The translations under genes were made by a program, and so were the position numbers. 63,780 nt of DNA, taken from the NCBI RefSeq assembly GCF_014306095.1, contig NZ_JACRWC010000039.1:1-63780 (forward strand), given 5' to 3'. Numbering within the stretch: the stretch's first letter is position 1; each line of letters opens with the position of its first letter. The notes under the pieces were generated by a model that was given only the letters and a program-made list of their open reading frames with translations, searched no databases and was not told the DNA's origin. Shown here in pieces: positions 16,177 through 24,879 of the stretch. This DNA comes from Lentihominibacter faecis. GTDB lineage: Bacteria > Bacillota > Clostridia > Peptostreptococcales > Anaerovoracaceae.

Positions 16177-18213
16177 ATGACAACATCGCCTTATGATACG
16201 CTGCCAACCGGGAAGCAGGCCCTCGCACCCACCAGCGGCGAAAGTATAGAAGAGAAGCCGAATCCGATCACCGACCCTTACGGAGGATATGAGGAAATTT
16301 CTCTAGAAGAAGCGGCACGTCTTGCGACTCCTGTAATAAGTCAATCACAAGATTCCGGCAGCAGTCCGACTGCGAACCGAAATTCCGGCGATCCGGGTTC
16401 TGCAAAGCCGGCTGCGTCGCAGCCGGCATCCGCATCAGCTCGCACTGACACCCAGTTTGGCGACGTCAATAATACCGGCGATGCAGGCAGCGCAGGCACT
16501 GTCAGCGGTTCTGCATCTCTGTCAAATGCCGGCAGCTCAGGCGCTGCCAGCAGGTCTGTATCTCAGTCAAATACCGGCAATGCCGGCAGCGCAGGCGCTG
16601 CCAGCAGTTCTGCATCTCTGTCAGCCGAATCCCTGCTAGACGCCGAACTCCATTACGACAACATCCGCCTGCGGAACCGGCGGCGCACCTGGAACTACAC
16701 CCTCCCGTTCGATGAAACACTGCTGGTTCCTGACACCATGCCAGACATGATCCAGATTCTCTTTTCCGAGGGTCGCGTCACGCCATCTCAGCCGGGCAAG
16801 ACCCATTACAGCAGCAGCGATACATATTCTGGTGAGATTTTGCTGTTCACCGTCTACCGTCCGGACGGCGGCGAGGGAACTCCTGTAGACGTAGTCCGCT
16901 CCACCATCACCTTTGAAACGTCCGCCTGTTGGGGGACTTCCAGCTCGCAGAACACGTCCACTTCGCAGGCCGATCCTGACCGCATTTATTATGCGACCGT
17001 CTGCCTGAAAGAAGTCGAACCGTCCCGACTCAACGAGCGAAAATTCCAGGTACGCGGGAAGCTTTGCATTGCGGTTACGGAAATCCAGAAAACAGAACTG
17101 CACGTGCTGCGGGATTCCAGCGACAAGAATCTGATCCTGAAGCAGGAAAAAAAGGAGGCTGCAGATCTGGTATTCGAAACAGAAGAATTTGCAGACATAG
17201 AACAGGAAATTGCCGTTGAGGATGGTCAGCCGCAACCGGTACGGATCTTAAAAGAGAGCTTCACTATCACGGAAACCCACAGGCAGGTCTCATCGGGCAA
17301 ACTGATCATCAACGGGCTTTTGCAGGTCCAGATCCTGTATCTGGGAGAGGACGATGAAAGAGAGAATCAGCTTTGCTGCCGAAGGGAAAAGACGGAATTC
17401 ACCCAGTTCATCCCACTGCAAAGTCAACTGAACAGCGATCTTATCAAAGTGGATTTCAGTGGCGACGGACTCAAGTTAACTATCGAAAATCAGGATACCT
17501 TCCAGCTGGAGGGACAAGTGCGGATCCGGATCCACGGGTACGGAACCAAGCAGATCCCGGTAGCCTCCGACGCCTACCACAAAGAAAAATCCATCCATTT
17601 CGACCGGAAGGTCGAGGCTCTTTCCTGTCTCACAGATGTGCTTTCCGGGGAAATTTCAGCACGAGAAGTGGTGAACCTGACGCAGCAGGATCAGCATCCC
17701 GAGAAGCTGATCTGCGGGAGCATTCTCCCGGGTAATATTTCAGTCCATCCGGAGCACGGGAGGATCGTCATCGAAGGATCGGTTCCTGTCAGGATCCTGT
17801 CACTGGATGAAAACGGGCGAGCTTTTGTCATTAAATCAGAGGTTCCGCTGCGGGGAGCACTCAACACATCCGCTTCACCAGAAGCTTTGCAGGAAGCCGA
17901 TCTGTTCACGTGCTCCGCAATCAAGGACTTCTGGATCGACACAATCAACAGCAGGCAGATTGAGATCAATGTGAACGCTATCATCGAGGTATGGATCAGT
18001 GAAACTCGTGAATTTACCAGCCTTGAGCATTTCACTGCCAGGGGCGAAGATCCCCAGCAGCCTGCCATGGCCATCTACATTACCAGCGCAGGCGACAGCC
18101 TTTGGGATGTCGCCAAGCATTATCAATGCGACGCCGATGCTCTGGTGCAGCTCAACCAAATTGATGGCGATGCTCCTCTGACGGAAGGTGCCAAGCTTCT
18201 GATCGTGCGCTGA
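16177..18213 (+). CDS. SipL-like SPOCS-domain protein with LysM
   Basis: 678 residues. Residues 1-150 are variable and low-complexity, including three Gly/Ser/Ala repeats at 99-149. SPOCS (DUF3794) domains follow at about 155-300 (FDETLLVPDTMPD start), 345-460 (KLIINGLLQVQILYL) and 490-610 (RIVIEGSVPVRILSL). The C-terminal 45 residues form a LysM motif (ITSAGDSLWDVAKHY). This domain order matches SipL, the spore-coat protein that binds SpoIVA in clostridia. It has no signal peptide, in keeping with a mother-cell cytoplasmic protein. AAAGGAGG precedes the ATG. A plain SPOCS/LysM paralogue remains possible. Confidence 0.85.
   Translation: MTTSPYDTLPTGKQALAPTSGESIEEKPNPITDPYGGYEEISLEEAARLATPVISQSQDSGSSPTANRNSGDPGSAKPAASQPASASARTDTQFGDVNNTGDAGSAGTVSGSASLSNAGSSGAASRSVSQSNTGNAGSAGAASSSASLSAESLLDAELHYDNIRLRNRRRTWNYTLPFDETLLVPDTMPDMIQILFSEGRVTPSQPGKTHYSSSDTYSGEILLFTVYRPDGGEGTPVDVVRSTITFETSACWGTSSSQNTSTSQADPDRIYYATVCLKEVEPSRLNERKFQVRGKLCIAVTEIQKTELHVLRDSSDKNLILKQEKKEAADLVFETEEFADIEQEIAVEDGQPQPVRILKESFTITETHRQVSSGKLIINGLLQVQILYLGEDDERENQLCCRREKTEFTQFIPLQSQLNSDLIKVDFSGDGLKLTIENQDTFQLEGQVRIRIHGYGTKQIPVASDAYHKEKSIHFDRKVEALSCLTDVLSGEISAREVVNLTQQDQHPEKLICGSILPGNISVHPEHGRIVIEGSVPVRILSLDENGRAFVIKSEVPLRGALNTSASPEALQEADLFTCSAIKDFWIDTINSRQIEINVNAIIEVWISETREFTSLEHFTARGEDPQQPAMAIYITSAGDSLWDVAKHYQCDADALVQLNQIDGDAPLTEGAKLLIVR
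16471..16623 (+). repeat. Imperfect tandem repeats in the SipL-like gene
   Basis: Three units of 54, 45 and 54 bp encode related Asn-Gly-Ser-Ala-rich peptides (residues 99-149, each ending near SxSLS or SVSQS). They lie in the poorly conserved N-terminal linker. Confidence 0.75.
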
Positions 18214-18257
18214 TCGGGTGCAGGGCATTCGCCAGTCACAGCAGGACAGTCCGTAAC

Positions 18258-18286
18258 TGCCGGGAGCACCACGCGTGCTTCCGGCA
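18258..18286. other. GC-rich hairpin between sipL-like and spoIIR
   Basis: TGCCGGGAGCAC pairs with CGTGCTTCCGGCA (12-13 bp with one mismatch). No T-run follows, so it is not a standard intrinsic terminator. Confidence 0.45.
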
Positions 18287-18423
18287 TCGATGGCCTCATC
18301 ATGCCGGTCAAAAAACGTCCGGAGAACTCTTTGCAGAAATTTTTTTAGAAATCATGTATAAAGTTTCCACTCCTCGGAAAGACTCTTTGCAAACACTTGA
18401 AAAACGATCAGGAGGAAGGAAAC

Positions 18424-19164
18424 GTGAAAAAATTACAGGAACATATCCGTCTGATGTCGGACGAACGAAAATGCGTGATCGCTTTGATCCTCGTGCTGTT
18501 TATGGGGCTGCTCCTCGTTTATACATATGCGGGGGACGGCTGCCGGAACGACCACGAGGGGATCCTGCGGCTCCACGTCATCGCCAACAGCAACAAGGTG
18601 GGCGACCAGGCGCTGAAGCTGAAGGTGCGGGATGCAGTCATTGAGTACATGGCCGACCAAAAGGATCTGAAAACCGTGGACGAAACGCGGGAATATTTAA
18701 AAGAAAACAAGAAGCGGCTGCAAAGGATCGCCGAGGGGGTCATTGCCGCCCAAGGGTATGATTATCCGGCGGCGGTGGAGCTGGGGGTACGCTACATTCC
18801 ACAGAAAACTTACGGGGACATCACCTTCCCGGCCGGGAATTACGAGGCGCTCAACATCACCATCGGCAGCGGTCAGGGAGAAAACTGGTGGTGTGTACTG
18901 TTCCCACCACTCTGCCTTTTGGACGAGGGGACGGCTCCTATTTCAGGTGATGATGCGGATTCTGATCCTGCAAAGGCTGCTGCGGACGGTTCAAGGTCTT
19001 CCGAGGTTTCCGGAGATCCCGGAACCGCCGGAGCTGGCGGCTCCGGACAGTCTAGTGTGCAGGGCAGCACCTCTGCTGGTTCCTCCGTCCAGAGCGACGC
19101 GCTGACTAAGGAGCAAAAGCTGAAACTGCGGTGGAAAACGCTGGAGCTTTTAAAAGGGAACTAA
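18424..19164 (+). CDS. spoIIR: Stage II sporulation protein R
   Basis: Forespore-made signalling protein that triggers SpoIIGA to process pro-sigma-E. 246 residues from a GTG at 18424, chosen because AGGAGG lies 8 nt upstream. The upstream in-frame ATG at 18397 lacks a site. A membrane or signal helix lies near residues 18-36. The conserved core (LRLHVIANSN at about 44-53, VRDAV, GNYEALNI, GENWWCVLFPPLC) is intact. After residue 175 there is a Gly/Ser/Ala-rich linker of about 55 residues that is not usual in the family, then a short charged end. With SipL, YabP and YabQ it marks a sporulation lineage. Confidence 0.95.
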   Translation: MKKLQEHIRLMSDERKCVIALILVLFMGLLLVYTYAGDGCRNDHEGILRLHVIANSNKVGDQALKLKVRDAVIEYMADQKDLKTVDETREYLKENKKRLQRIAEGVIAAQGYDYPAAVELGVRYIPQKTYGDITFPAGNYEALNITIGSGQGENWWCVLFPPLCLLDEGTAPISGDDADSDPAKAAADGSRSSEVSGDPGTAGAGGSGQSSVQGSTSAGSSVQSDALTKEQKLKLRWKTLELLKGN

Positions 19165-19189
19165 AATGGCTCCGGTTTCCAGACCTGCT

Positions 19190-20101
19190 CTACCGCCTGG
19201 CTTTTCGGAATGCAGCCGGAGTCATGCCGACGTTTTTGCGGAATTTTTCGATGAAGTAGCTGCTGCTGCCGAAGCCGGATTCGTAGGCGATCTGTGAGAC
19301 CGGCAGATCGGTGTGTTCCAGTAGTTCCATGCTTTTGCTGAGGCGGTATTCCGTGATATATTCAAACAAAGTGCAGTTCATGTTTTTCTTGAAAAATCGA
19401 CAGCATTCATTGGTGCTGAGATGGAGGTGCTTTGCGATTTCGTCCAGAGTGATCTTTTCAGTGAAGTGCTCCCGGATGTAAGAGAGGATCTCTTTGATGC
19501 GCTGGTTGCGGCGCATCCGTGCTCCATCTGCAGCGGGAGCATCATGCTCCGCAAGACTCTCATGCAAATGGCAGACCAACTCTTTCCAGATGGCGTAAAG
19601 GCTGCTGCTGACAGCCAGTTCCCAGCCAAAGCTGCGACTTTTGTAATCCTGTTCGATGCTCATCGCCTCGTCCAGGATTTTCTTCTGCCAGAAAACCCCT
19701 GGATCCAGGATCACCGCATCGGCGGCAGAACTGCAAAATACCGGCTTCACATAGCTCCGCTCGAAAACGCTGTTGGGAAATGACGTTAAGAGTTTCGGGC
19801 TGACGTCCAGGGATATGAACATGGCATCAGAATCGTACCGGTCGCGGATCATGTGGAGCACCTCCGGATTGATGTAGATGCCCTGCCCTTCGTGCAGGTC
19901 GATGGTCTGCTGGTTGAAGAACACGGAAATGGTTCCACGGACCACATAAGTCAGCTGAAATTCGTAGTGCCAGTGCCAGTTGACGAAACCCAGCACATTC
20001 TTTTTCAGGTCGTTTTTGTGAACGGCCAGTGGGAAATCGAATGTCCCGATCCGGGTAGTTTCCATCCGCTTGCTGTTGATGGGTATATCGAAAATCTGCA
20101 T
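19190..20101 (-). CDS. AraC-family transcriptional regulator with cupin domain
   Basis: 303 residues from the ATG at 20101 (AAGGAG 6 nt upstream). The N-terminal half is a cupin sensor domain (NWHWHYEFQLTYV near residue 45). The C-terminus has two AraC helix-turn-helix motifs (DEIAKHLHLSTNECCRFFKK, then VSQIAYESGFGSSSYF). It is divergently transcribed from the DMT exporter with about 115 bp between them, so it probably controls that gene. The inducer is unknown. Confidence 0.9.
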   Translation of the reverse strand: MQIFDIPINSKRMETTRIGTFDFPLAVHKNDLKKNVLGFVNWHWHYEFQLTYVVRGTISVFFNQQTIDLHEGQGIYINPEVLHMIRDRYDSDAMFISLDVSPKLLTSFPNSVFERSYVKPVFCSSAADAVILDPGVFWQKKILDEAMSIEQDYKSRSFGWELAVSSSLYAIWKELVCHLHESLAEHDAPAADGARMRRNQRIKEILSYIREHFTEKITLDEIAKHLHLSTNECCRFFKKNMNCTLFEYITEYRLSKSMELLEHTDLPVSQIAYESGFGSSSYFIEKFRKNVGMTPAAFRKARR

Positions 20102-20181
20102 CTGCTTCTCCTTCTTTTCAAAAAGATCAATATTGCGACATATTACGCATAAATTATGATACAATTTTGCTTTTGCGTCAA

Positions 20182-20187
20182 TATAAT
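20182..20187 (+). promoter_or_regulatory. -10 box of the DMT transporter gene
   Basis: TATAAT at 20182-20187, about 28 nt before the ATG at 20216. No good -35 box is seen at the right distance, which would fit activation by the divergent AraC regulator. Confidence 0.5.
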
Positions 20188-20215
20188 TATAACTGTACGA
20201 AGGAGGACAAAAGAC

Positions 20216-21094
20216 ATGACAACTGCAACCAGTGCAAAAAGAAATTCCATGCTTTTGATGGCTCTGTGTGCCATTATGTGGAGTCTCGGCGGTATCTTTA
20301 TCAAACTGATTTCCTGGAATCCACTGCTGATCTGCGGAGTCCGCAGCGTTATCGCTGCATTGATCCTGGGCGGATATATGTTCGTCACCCGGACGCCGGT
20401 GAATTTCAACAAGTATTCTTTTGGTGCAGGGATAGGGCTTTCCACATCCTGCATATTCTTCGTCTTCGCCAACAAGCTGACGACTGCGGCCAACGCTATA
20501 GTACTCCAGTATACTGCACCGATTTTTATTCTTCTGATGTCGGCATTTTTATTCAAGCAGAAATTACATAAAAAAGAAGTTGTCGTAGTCGGGATCACTA
20601 TGTGCGGTATCGTGCTGTTTTTTCTGGATCAGCTGTCCCCAGGCAATATTTTAGGGAATATTTTCGGCATCTGTGCCGGTGTTTTCCTGGCGCTCATGTT
20701 CGTTATGGTGGGACAGGGCGGCAAAGATGATTCCATTCGAATGAGTGGCATCCTGTTCGCTCACTGCATGGCTTCTATCGTCGGCGTTCCTATCGGGCTC
20801 ATGACGACTACTTCCACCACGGGAATGGAAATCCTGTATGTTGTCATCCTGGGTGTGTTCCAGCTGGGGATCCCGTATGTACTCTACACGGTGGCTTCTC
20901 GCAACTGTCCACCTCTGGCCTGCTCTCTTATCGGCATGCTGGAACCTTTATTTAATCCGGTCTGGGTAGCCATTTTCGTCGGCGAAATGCCGGGAACCTT
21001 CGCACTCATCGGTGCGGCCATCATCATCGCTGTTGTAACCTGGTGGTGCATCAGCGAAAGCAAGGAGGAGAACCCGGATGCGCCAGCGCTATGA
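20216..21094 (+). CDS. EamA/DMT-family transporter
   Basis: 292 residues with about ten membrane helices in two EamA repeats (about 12-145 and 155-285). The signature segments are MWSLGGIFIKLI near residue 20 and PLFNPVWVAIFVGE near residue 245. AGGAGG precedes the ATG at 20216. Members move metabolites or drugs across the membrane, and the substrate cannot be inferred. The stop codon is contributed by a REP-like repeat. Confidence 0.9.
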   Translation: MTTATSAKRNSMLLMALCAIMWSLGGIFIKLISWNPLLICGVRSVIAALILGGYMFVTRTPVNFNKYSFGAGIGLSTSCIFFVFANKLTTAANAIVLQYTAPIFILLMSAFLFKQKLHKKEVVVVGITMCGIVLFFLDQLSPGNILGNIFGICAGVFLALMFVMVGQGGKDDSIRMSGILFAHCMASIVGVPIGLMTTTSTTGMEILYVVILGVFQLGIPYVLYTVASRNCPPLACSLIGMLEPLFNPVWVAIFVGEMPGTFALIGAAIIIAVVTWWCISESKEENPDAPAL

Positions 21095-21175
21095 TTTTTG
21101 CTTGCTTTCGGCTGCAAAAATCATAAAATCGTGCCGGCAAGCTACACGTGATGACCGGCACGCCGGCACACTGCA
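21090..21175 (+). repeat. REP-like element, copy 2
   Basis: CTATGATTTTTG, a 14-nt loop, CAAAAATCAT, then AAAATCGTGCCGGCA. A second hairpin follows in which GTGCCGG (21131-21137) pairs with CCGGCAC. Its CTATGA supplies the TGA of the DMT transporter gene. Confidence 0.82.
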
Positions 21176-21186
21176 CTGAACTCTTC

Positions 21187-21948
21187 CTACATCACCCGCG
21201 GCAATAAAAATTCCTCAACAATTTCCCGCAAGTCTCTGGGATCCCGCACATCCTCCTCAAAGGTATAAATCAAGTCCCGCCACTGTCGCCATCCTTGTCT
21301 GCGATAGTCCTCCATTCGCCACAGCGCTTTCTTGTGATAATCCTCATCCGAATCCATCAGCCCGAAATGCTCCCAGATGATCTTGCTCCCATCCCGGCAG
21401 TAAATCGTAAAATCCGCATAGTATAAATGCCCGTCCACCCGCCGATCATAACTATAATCAATGCCATACTCCTCCAGCATATTCCCGATACTCTGCTCCG
21501 ACTTCGACCGTACCATCTCCCCTCCATTGGTCGCATAAACAAGATTTTCTGGATACGCCGGATTCTTATCATACTTTCTCGATCTGCGCTTTTTATAAAA
21601 ATACTGTCTTGGAAGCTGACTGATCCGCTCTGGAAGCTTTTGCAAAATCCCATTCATCCCGCAGGATTCACACTTCTCCAAAGCCCGCTCAATCTCCTTC
21701 AAATTATGCTGCAAAATCTTCCGTTCCTCCAACAAGTACCGCTTTCTGGCCAGTTGTCGCACCAGTTCCGGTTTCCGAGTGATCCCCCGCCGCCTCGCCT
21801 GTGCGTTTTGATAATAGTAAATCCGCCCGTGCTGCTGCAAAGCCTCCAGCCGTCCCGGCGGCAGCATTTTCAGTTCCCGCCGGATAGACCCCAGTCGATC
21901 CAGATGCTCCTGCTTCACTCGCGTCAATAAATCTTTTAAATCTCGCAT
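21187..21948 (-). CDS. PD-(D/E)XK nuclease-like protein
   Basis: 253 residues from the ATG at 21948 (AAGGAAAG upstream). The N-terminal half (1-115) is basic and helical, with a CESCG pair near residue 113. The C-terminal half contains RSKSEQSI, then YYADFTI, then IIWEHFG at the spacing of a PD-(D/E)XK nuclease core (Glu, Asp, then Glu-x-His in place of Glu-x-Lys). The end has a YRRQGW helix. I do not recognise a named family. A DNA endonuclease or repair function is inferred from the motif order only. Confidence 0.6.
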   Translation of the reverse strand: MRDLKDLLTRVKQEHLDRLGSIRRELKMLPPGRLEALQQHGRIYYYQNAQARRRGITRKPELVRQLARKRYLLEERKILQHNLKEIERALEKCESCGMNGILQKLPERISQLPRQYFYKKRRSRKYDKNPAYPENLVYATNGGEMVRSKSEQSIGNMLEEYGIDYSYDRRVDGHLYYADFTIYCRDGSKIIWEHFGLMDSDEDYHKKALWRMEDYRRQGWRQWRDLIYTFEEDVRDPRDLREIVEEFLLPRVM

Positions 21949-22152
21949 CCCTGTCTCTTTCCTTCTTTGTGATCTTCTTCCCTCTCGCCTCCTTGTTTTA
22001 CCATATATTGTAATTCTACTTTTTGTCAAGTCTTATCACAGTAAAATCATAGTCCGCACACACGACTTCCATACATTTCCACACAATTGATGATAACGGC
22101 CCATTTATCCCTTTTCATCGCCCCTCTGTCAATCGGTTTTGTAACGATTCCT

Positions 22153-22338
22153 TAACACCTTTCTGCAAAGTCCACGTTGATCGGGTCACTCCTGGTGCTG
22201 GGGATCAGTTTCCCGACAGCAACGACAGCTCCCATGCTGGCGGAGCGGGTGAGGCTATGGTTTTTTGTCCGCTCCCGGCAAAAATATCATAAAATCGTGC
22301 CGGCAGGGTTGCTCATACCGGCGTCGCACCGCAGATGA
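22153..22338 (+). pseudogene. Possible remnant of an AEC-family permease
   Basis: A frame open from 22156 to 22338 encodes STLIGSLLVLGISFPTATT followed by APMLAERV, close to the conserved TM segment before the end of auxin-efflux-carrier-type permeases (MPTATTAPMFAE in clostridial members). There is no start codon, and after residue 35 the frame runs into REP copy 3. The rest of the gene is absent. The match is short and from memory. Confidence 0.35.
22255..22337 (+). repeat. REP-like element, copy 3
   Basis: CTATGGTTTTTTG, an 11-nt loop, CAAAAATATCAT, then AAAATCGTGCCGGCA, and a second imperfect hairpin (GTGCCGG with CCGG..CGCAC). It ends about 15 bp before the por terminator, in a gene-free gap. 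Confidence 0.78.
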
Positions 22339-22350
22339 CTTGCGCCGCCA

Positions 22351-22391
22351 ATAAAAAAGGCTGCGGTGCTAATTGCTTAGTACCGCAGCCT
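22351..22391 (-). terminator. Terminator of the por operon
   Basis: On the minus strand a 10-bp stem (AGGCTGCGGT and its complement at 22358-22367 and 22382-22391) is followed by TTTTTTAT, 9 bp past the porB stop. Confidence 0.88.
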
Positions 22392-22399
22392 TTCATATT

Positions 22400-23329
22400 C
22401 TATTCACATTTCGCCAGCAGCTTGTCCCACTGTTTATCTACGTATTCCTGTGCTTCATCGATCATCCAGTCGTTGCCCTTCTTGAACATGTGAGCGAAAC
22501 GACCCTGTTTTTTCAGGAATTCTTCTACCGGAAGCTTTTTCTTTGGTTCGTAGCTCAGCTTCCAGACACCTTCTACGATTTCATAGAGAGGCCATACGCA
22601 GGTTTCCACTGCAAGGCGGCAGATCTCTGCGATCTCCGGTGTTTCGTAACGCCAGCCGCGCGGACATGGCGCCAGCACGTTGAGAAAACAAGGACCATGA
22701 GTATAGATGGCCTTGTGAGCCTTTTCGTGAAGATCCTTGAAGTTCCCGATAAAAGTCGTCTGGGCCGCATACGGAACATTGTGGGCCGCGATGATCTCCG
22801 TCAGATTCTTCTTGTTCTGCTGCTTGCCCGGGATCACTTTTCCTGCCGGGGAAGTAGTCGCATCGGCAAATCGCGGTGTAGATGACGATCTCTGGATGCC
22901 GGTATTCATGTACGCTTCATTATCGTAGCAAACGTACACCATATCGTGACCACGCTCCATGGCACCGGACAGAGACTGCAGGCCAATGTCGTAAGTCCCT
23001 CCATCCCCGCCGAAGGTTATGAATTTAAAGTCTTCCTTGACCTTTCCTTTTTTCTTTAAAACATTATAGGCAGCTTCTACACCGGAGCAAGTCGCCGCCG
23101 CATTGGCGAAAGCCGTGTGGATGTAGCTGTCGTAATATGCTGTATGTGGATAAATAAACGTGGATACTTCCAGACAGCCGGTGGCATTGGTGATGACCGC
23201 CTTGTCTTCCGGCTCCAGCGCACGCAGAACGCCGCGTACAGCGATCCCGGCGCCGCATCCGGCACAGAGTCTGTGCCCCCCGGCCAGACGTTCCGGTTTT
23301 TCCAGTTCCTTTTTCAAATTGTAAGCCAT
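22400..23329 (-). CDS. porB: 2-oxoacid:ferredoxin oxidoreductase, beta subunit
   Basis: 309 residues. The thiamine-diphosphate-binding subunit: GGDGGTYDIG with the downstream NEAYMNTG metal-binding loop, and GHRLCAGCGAG with cluster-type cysteines near the start. With porG, porD and porA it forms the four-subunit enzyme that oxidises pyruvate (or a related 2-oxoacid) to acyl-CoA, CO2 and reduced ferredoxin. It is the last gene of the operon, 21 bp after porA. Branched-chain 2-oxoacid specificity cannot be excluded. Confidence 0.93.
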   Translation of the reverse strand: MAYNLKKELEKPERLAGGHRLCAGCGAGIAVRGVLRALEPEDKAVITNATGCLEVSTFIYPHTAYYDSYIHTAFANAAATCSGVEAAYNVLKKKGKVKEDFKFITFGGDGGTYDIGLQSLSGAMERGHDMVYVCYDNEAYMNTGIQRSSSTPRFADATTSPAGKVIPGKQQNKKNLTEIIAAHNVPYAAQTTFIGNFKDLHEKAHKAIYTHGPCFLNVLAPCPRGWRYETPEIAEICRLAVETCVWPLYEIVEGVWKLSYEPKKKLPVEEFLKKQGRFAHMFKKGNDWMIDEAQEYVDKQWDKLLAKCE

Positions 23330-23350
23330 GATTCCTTCTCCTTTCTCCGG

Positions 23351-24571
23351 CTATTCCGACTCTTTTCTGTGATCGAATCCGCCTTCTGCATAACGGGAAT
23401 CTCTTACCCCGACATACCGGTATACATCGCCCGGATCATCGGTATCGTATATGATAAACAGATCATTATAGATCTCGTAGTAGTCTTCCACCGTGATATC
23501 TCTGCCGCCGAGACCATAAATATAGTTGATGGCATACGGCTTGTTCGGTAAATCGTACAGCGAGTTTCTCGCTTCATTGAACAGCGGGCCGCCACTGTTA
23601 GAGAAGCTCTCTGCCTTGTCCATGATCGCTACAGCCTTTACCTTGCACATAGCTTCTGCCAGAGGTACGCGCGGGAATGGCCGGAACACTCTCAGCTTGA
23701 TCAGGCCTACCTTCTTACCTTCTGCACGCAGCCGGTCTACAGCTTCTTTCCCGGTGCCGGCACTGGAACCGATGACAACAAGTGCAACTTCCGCATCATC
23801 CATCATGTATTCTTCAAAGAATCCATACTTTCTGCCTGTCAGCTTTTCATAACGCTTTGCAACATCCATGATGATCGGCATAGCGTCCTTCATGGCCTGT
23901 GCCTGCTGACGCTTGGCTTCCATGTAGTATGGAGAAATTCCGTAAGGACCTACTGCCAGCGGGTTTTCTGACTTGAGCAGATAGTTTTCAGGCTTGTATT
24001 CACCGACGAATTCCTTGACCTCTTCATCTTCCAGCAACTCGATATTCGACACACCATGACTGGTGATGAATCCGTCCTGACAGATCATGATCGGCAGACG
24101 AATAGTCTCCGAAATCGGCATTGCCTGTATGTAATTATCGTAAACTTCCTGATTGGTTTCTGCATAGATCTGGATCCAGCCTGCGTCTCTTGCTCCCATG
24201 GAGTCAGAGTGGTCATTATTGATATTGATCGGTCCGGTGAGTGCCCGGTTTACCACCGCCATGGTGATAGGCAATCTCGCCGAAGCCGCCACATAAAGCA
24301 GCTCCCACATGAATGCCAGCCCTGCGGAAGATGTTGCCGTCACCGCACGTGCTCCCGCTGCCGATGCTCCGATGCACACCGACATGGCACTGTGCTCCGA
24401 CTCTACCGGTACAAACTCGGTATCCACCAGTCCATCTGCGATGAACCGGGAATAGTACTGCGGGATCTCCGTCGACGGCGTAATAGGAAAAGCACCCATG
24501 ACGTCAGGATTGATTTGTCTCATTGCTGTTGCCACGGCTTCGTTGCCGGACATTCTGTCACGCTTGGCCAT
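23351..24571 (-). CDS. porA: 2-oxoacid:ferredoxin oxidoreductase, alpha subunit
   Basis: 406 residues. The N-terminal domain carries SGNEAVATAM, AFPITPSTEIPQYY and EHSAMSVCIGASAAG, as in POR alpha (the PYR domain that contacts thiamine diphosphate). The C-terminal half has the GSSAGTGKEAVDRLR segment of domain II. The ATG directly follows the TAG of porD without a gap. Confidence 0.94.
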   Translation of the reverse strand: MAKRDRMSGNEAVATAMRQINPDVMGAFPITPSTEIPQYYSRFIADGLVDTEFVPVESEHSAMSVCIGASAAGARAVTATSSAGLAFMWELLYVAASARLPITMAVVNRALTGPININNDHSDSMGARDAGWIQIYAETNQEVYDNYIQAMPISETIRLPIMICQDGFITSHGVSNIELLEDEEVKEFVGEYKPENYLLKSENPLAVGPYGISPYYMEAKRQQAQAMKDAMPIIMDVAKRYEKLTGRKYGFFEEYMMDDAEVALVVIGSSAGTGKEAVDRLRAEGKKVGLIKLRVFRPFPRVPLAEAMCKVKAVAIMDKAESFSNSGGPLFNEARNSLYDLPNKPYAINYIYGLGGRDITVEDYYEIYNDLFIIYDTDDPGDVYRYVGVRDSRYAEGGFDHRKESE

Positions 24572-24877
24572 CTACTTTTCCTCCTTTACAAAATCGATCG
24601 CATCGAACGGGCAGACCTCTACGCATATGCCGCATCCTTTGCAGTGTTTAAAATCAAAATCAAGGCGTTTACCGTCCTTTACCGGAATGGAACTGTCCGG
24701 GCAGAACGGCACGCAAAGCAGGCACTGCTTGCATTTATCCTCCTTGAACACCGGCACATCTACACGCCAGTCACCAGTCTCTACCAGCAGAGAAGTGGCC
24801 GGTTCGTAGATTTCTACGCCTGTAGTCAGCTCCTGCCAGGTGATCTTCTCATTGATATCTTTTGCTTTTGTTTTCAT
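24572..24877 (-). CDS. porD: 2-oxoacid:ferredoxin oxidoreductase, delta (ferredoxin-like) subunit
   Basis: 101 residues with two 4Fe-4S motifs: CKQCLLCVPFCPD (near 57) and CKGCGICVEVCPFD (near 80). It passes electrons from the catalytic subunits to free ferredoxin. It lies between porG (2 bp) and porA (0 bp). Confidence 0.94.
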   Translation of the reverse strand: MKTKAKDINEKITWQELTTGVEIYEPATSLLVETGDWRVDVPVFKEDKCKQCLLCVPFCPDSSIPVKDGKRLDFDFKHCKGCGICVEVCPFDAIDFVKEEK

Positions 24878-24879
24878 GT

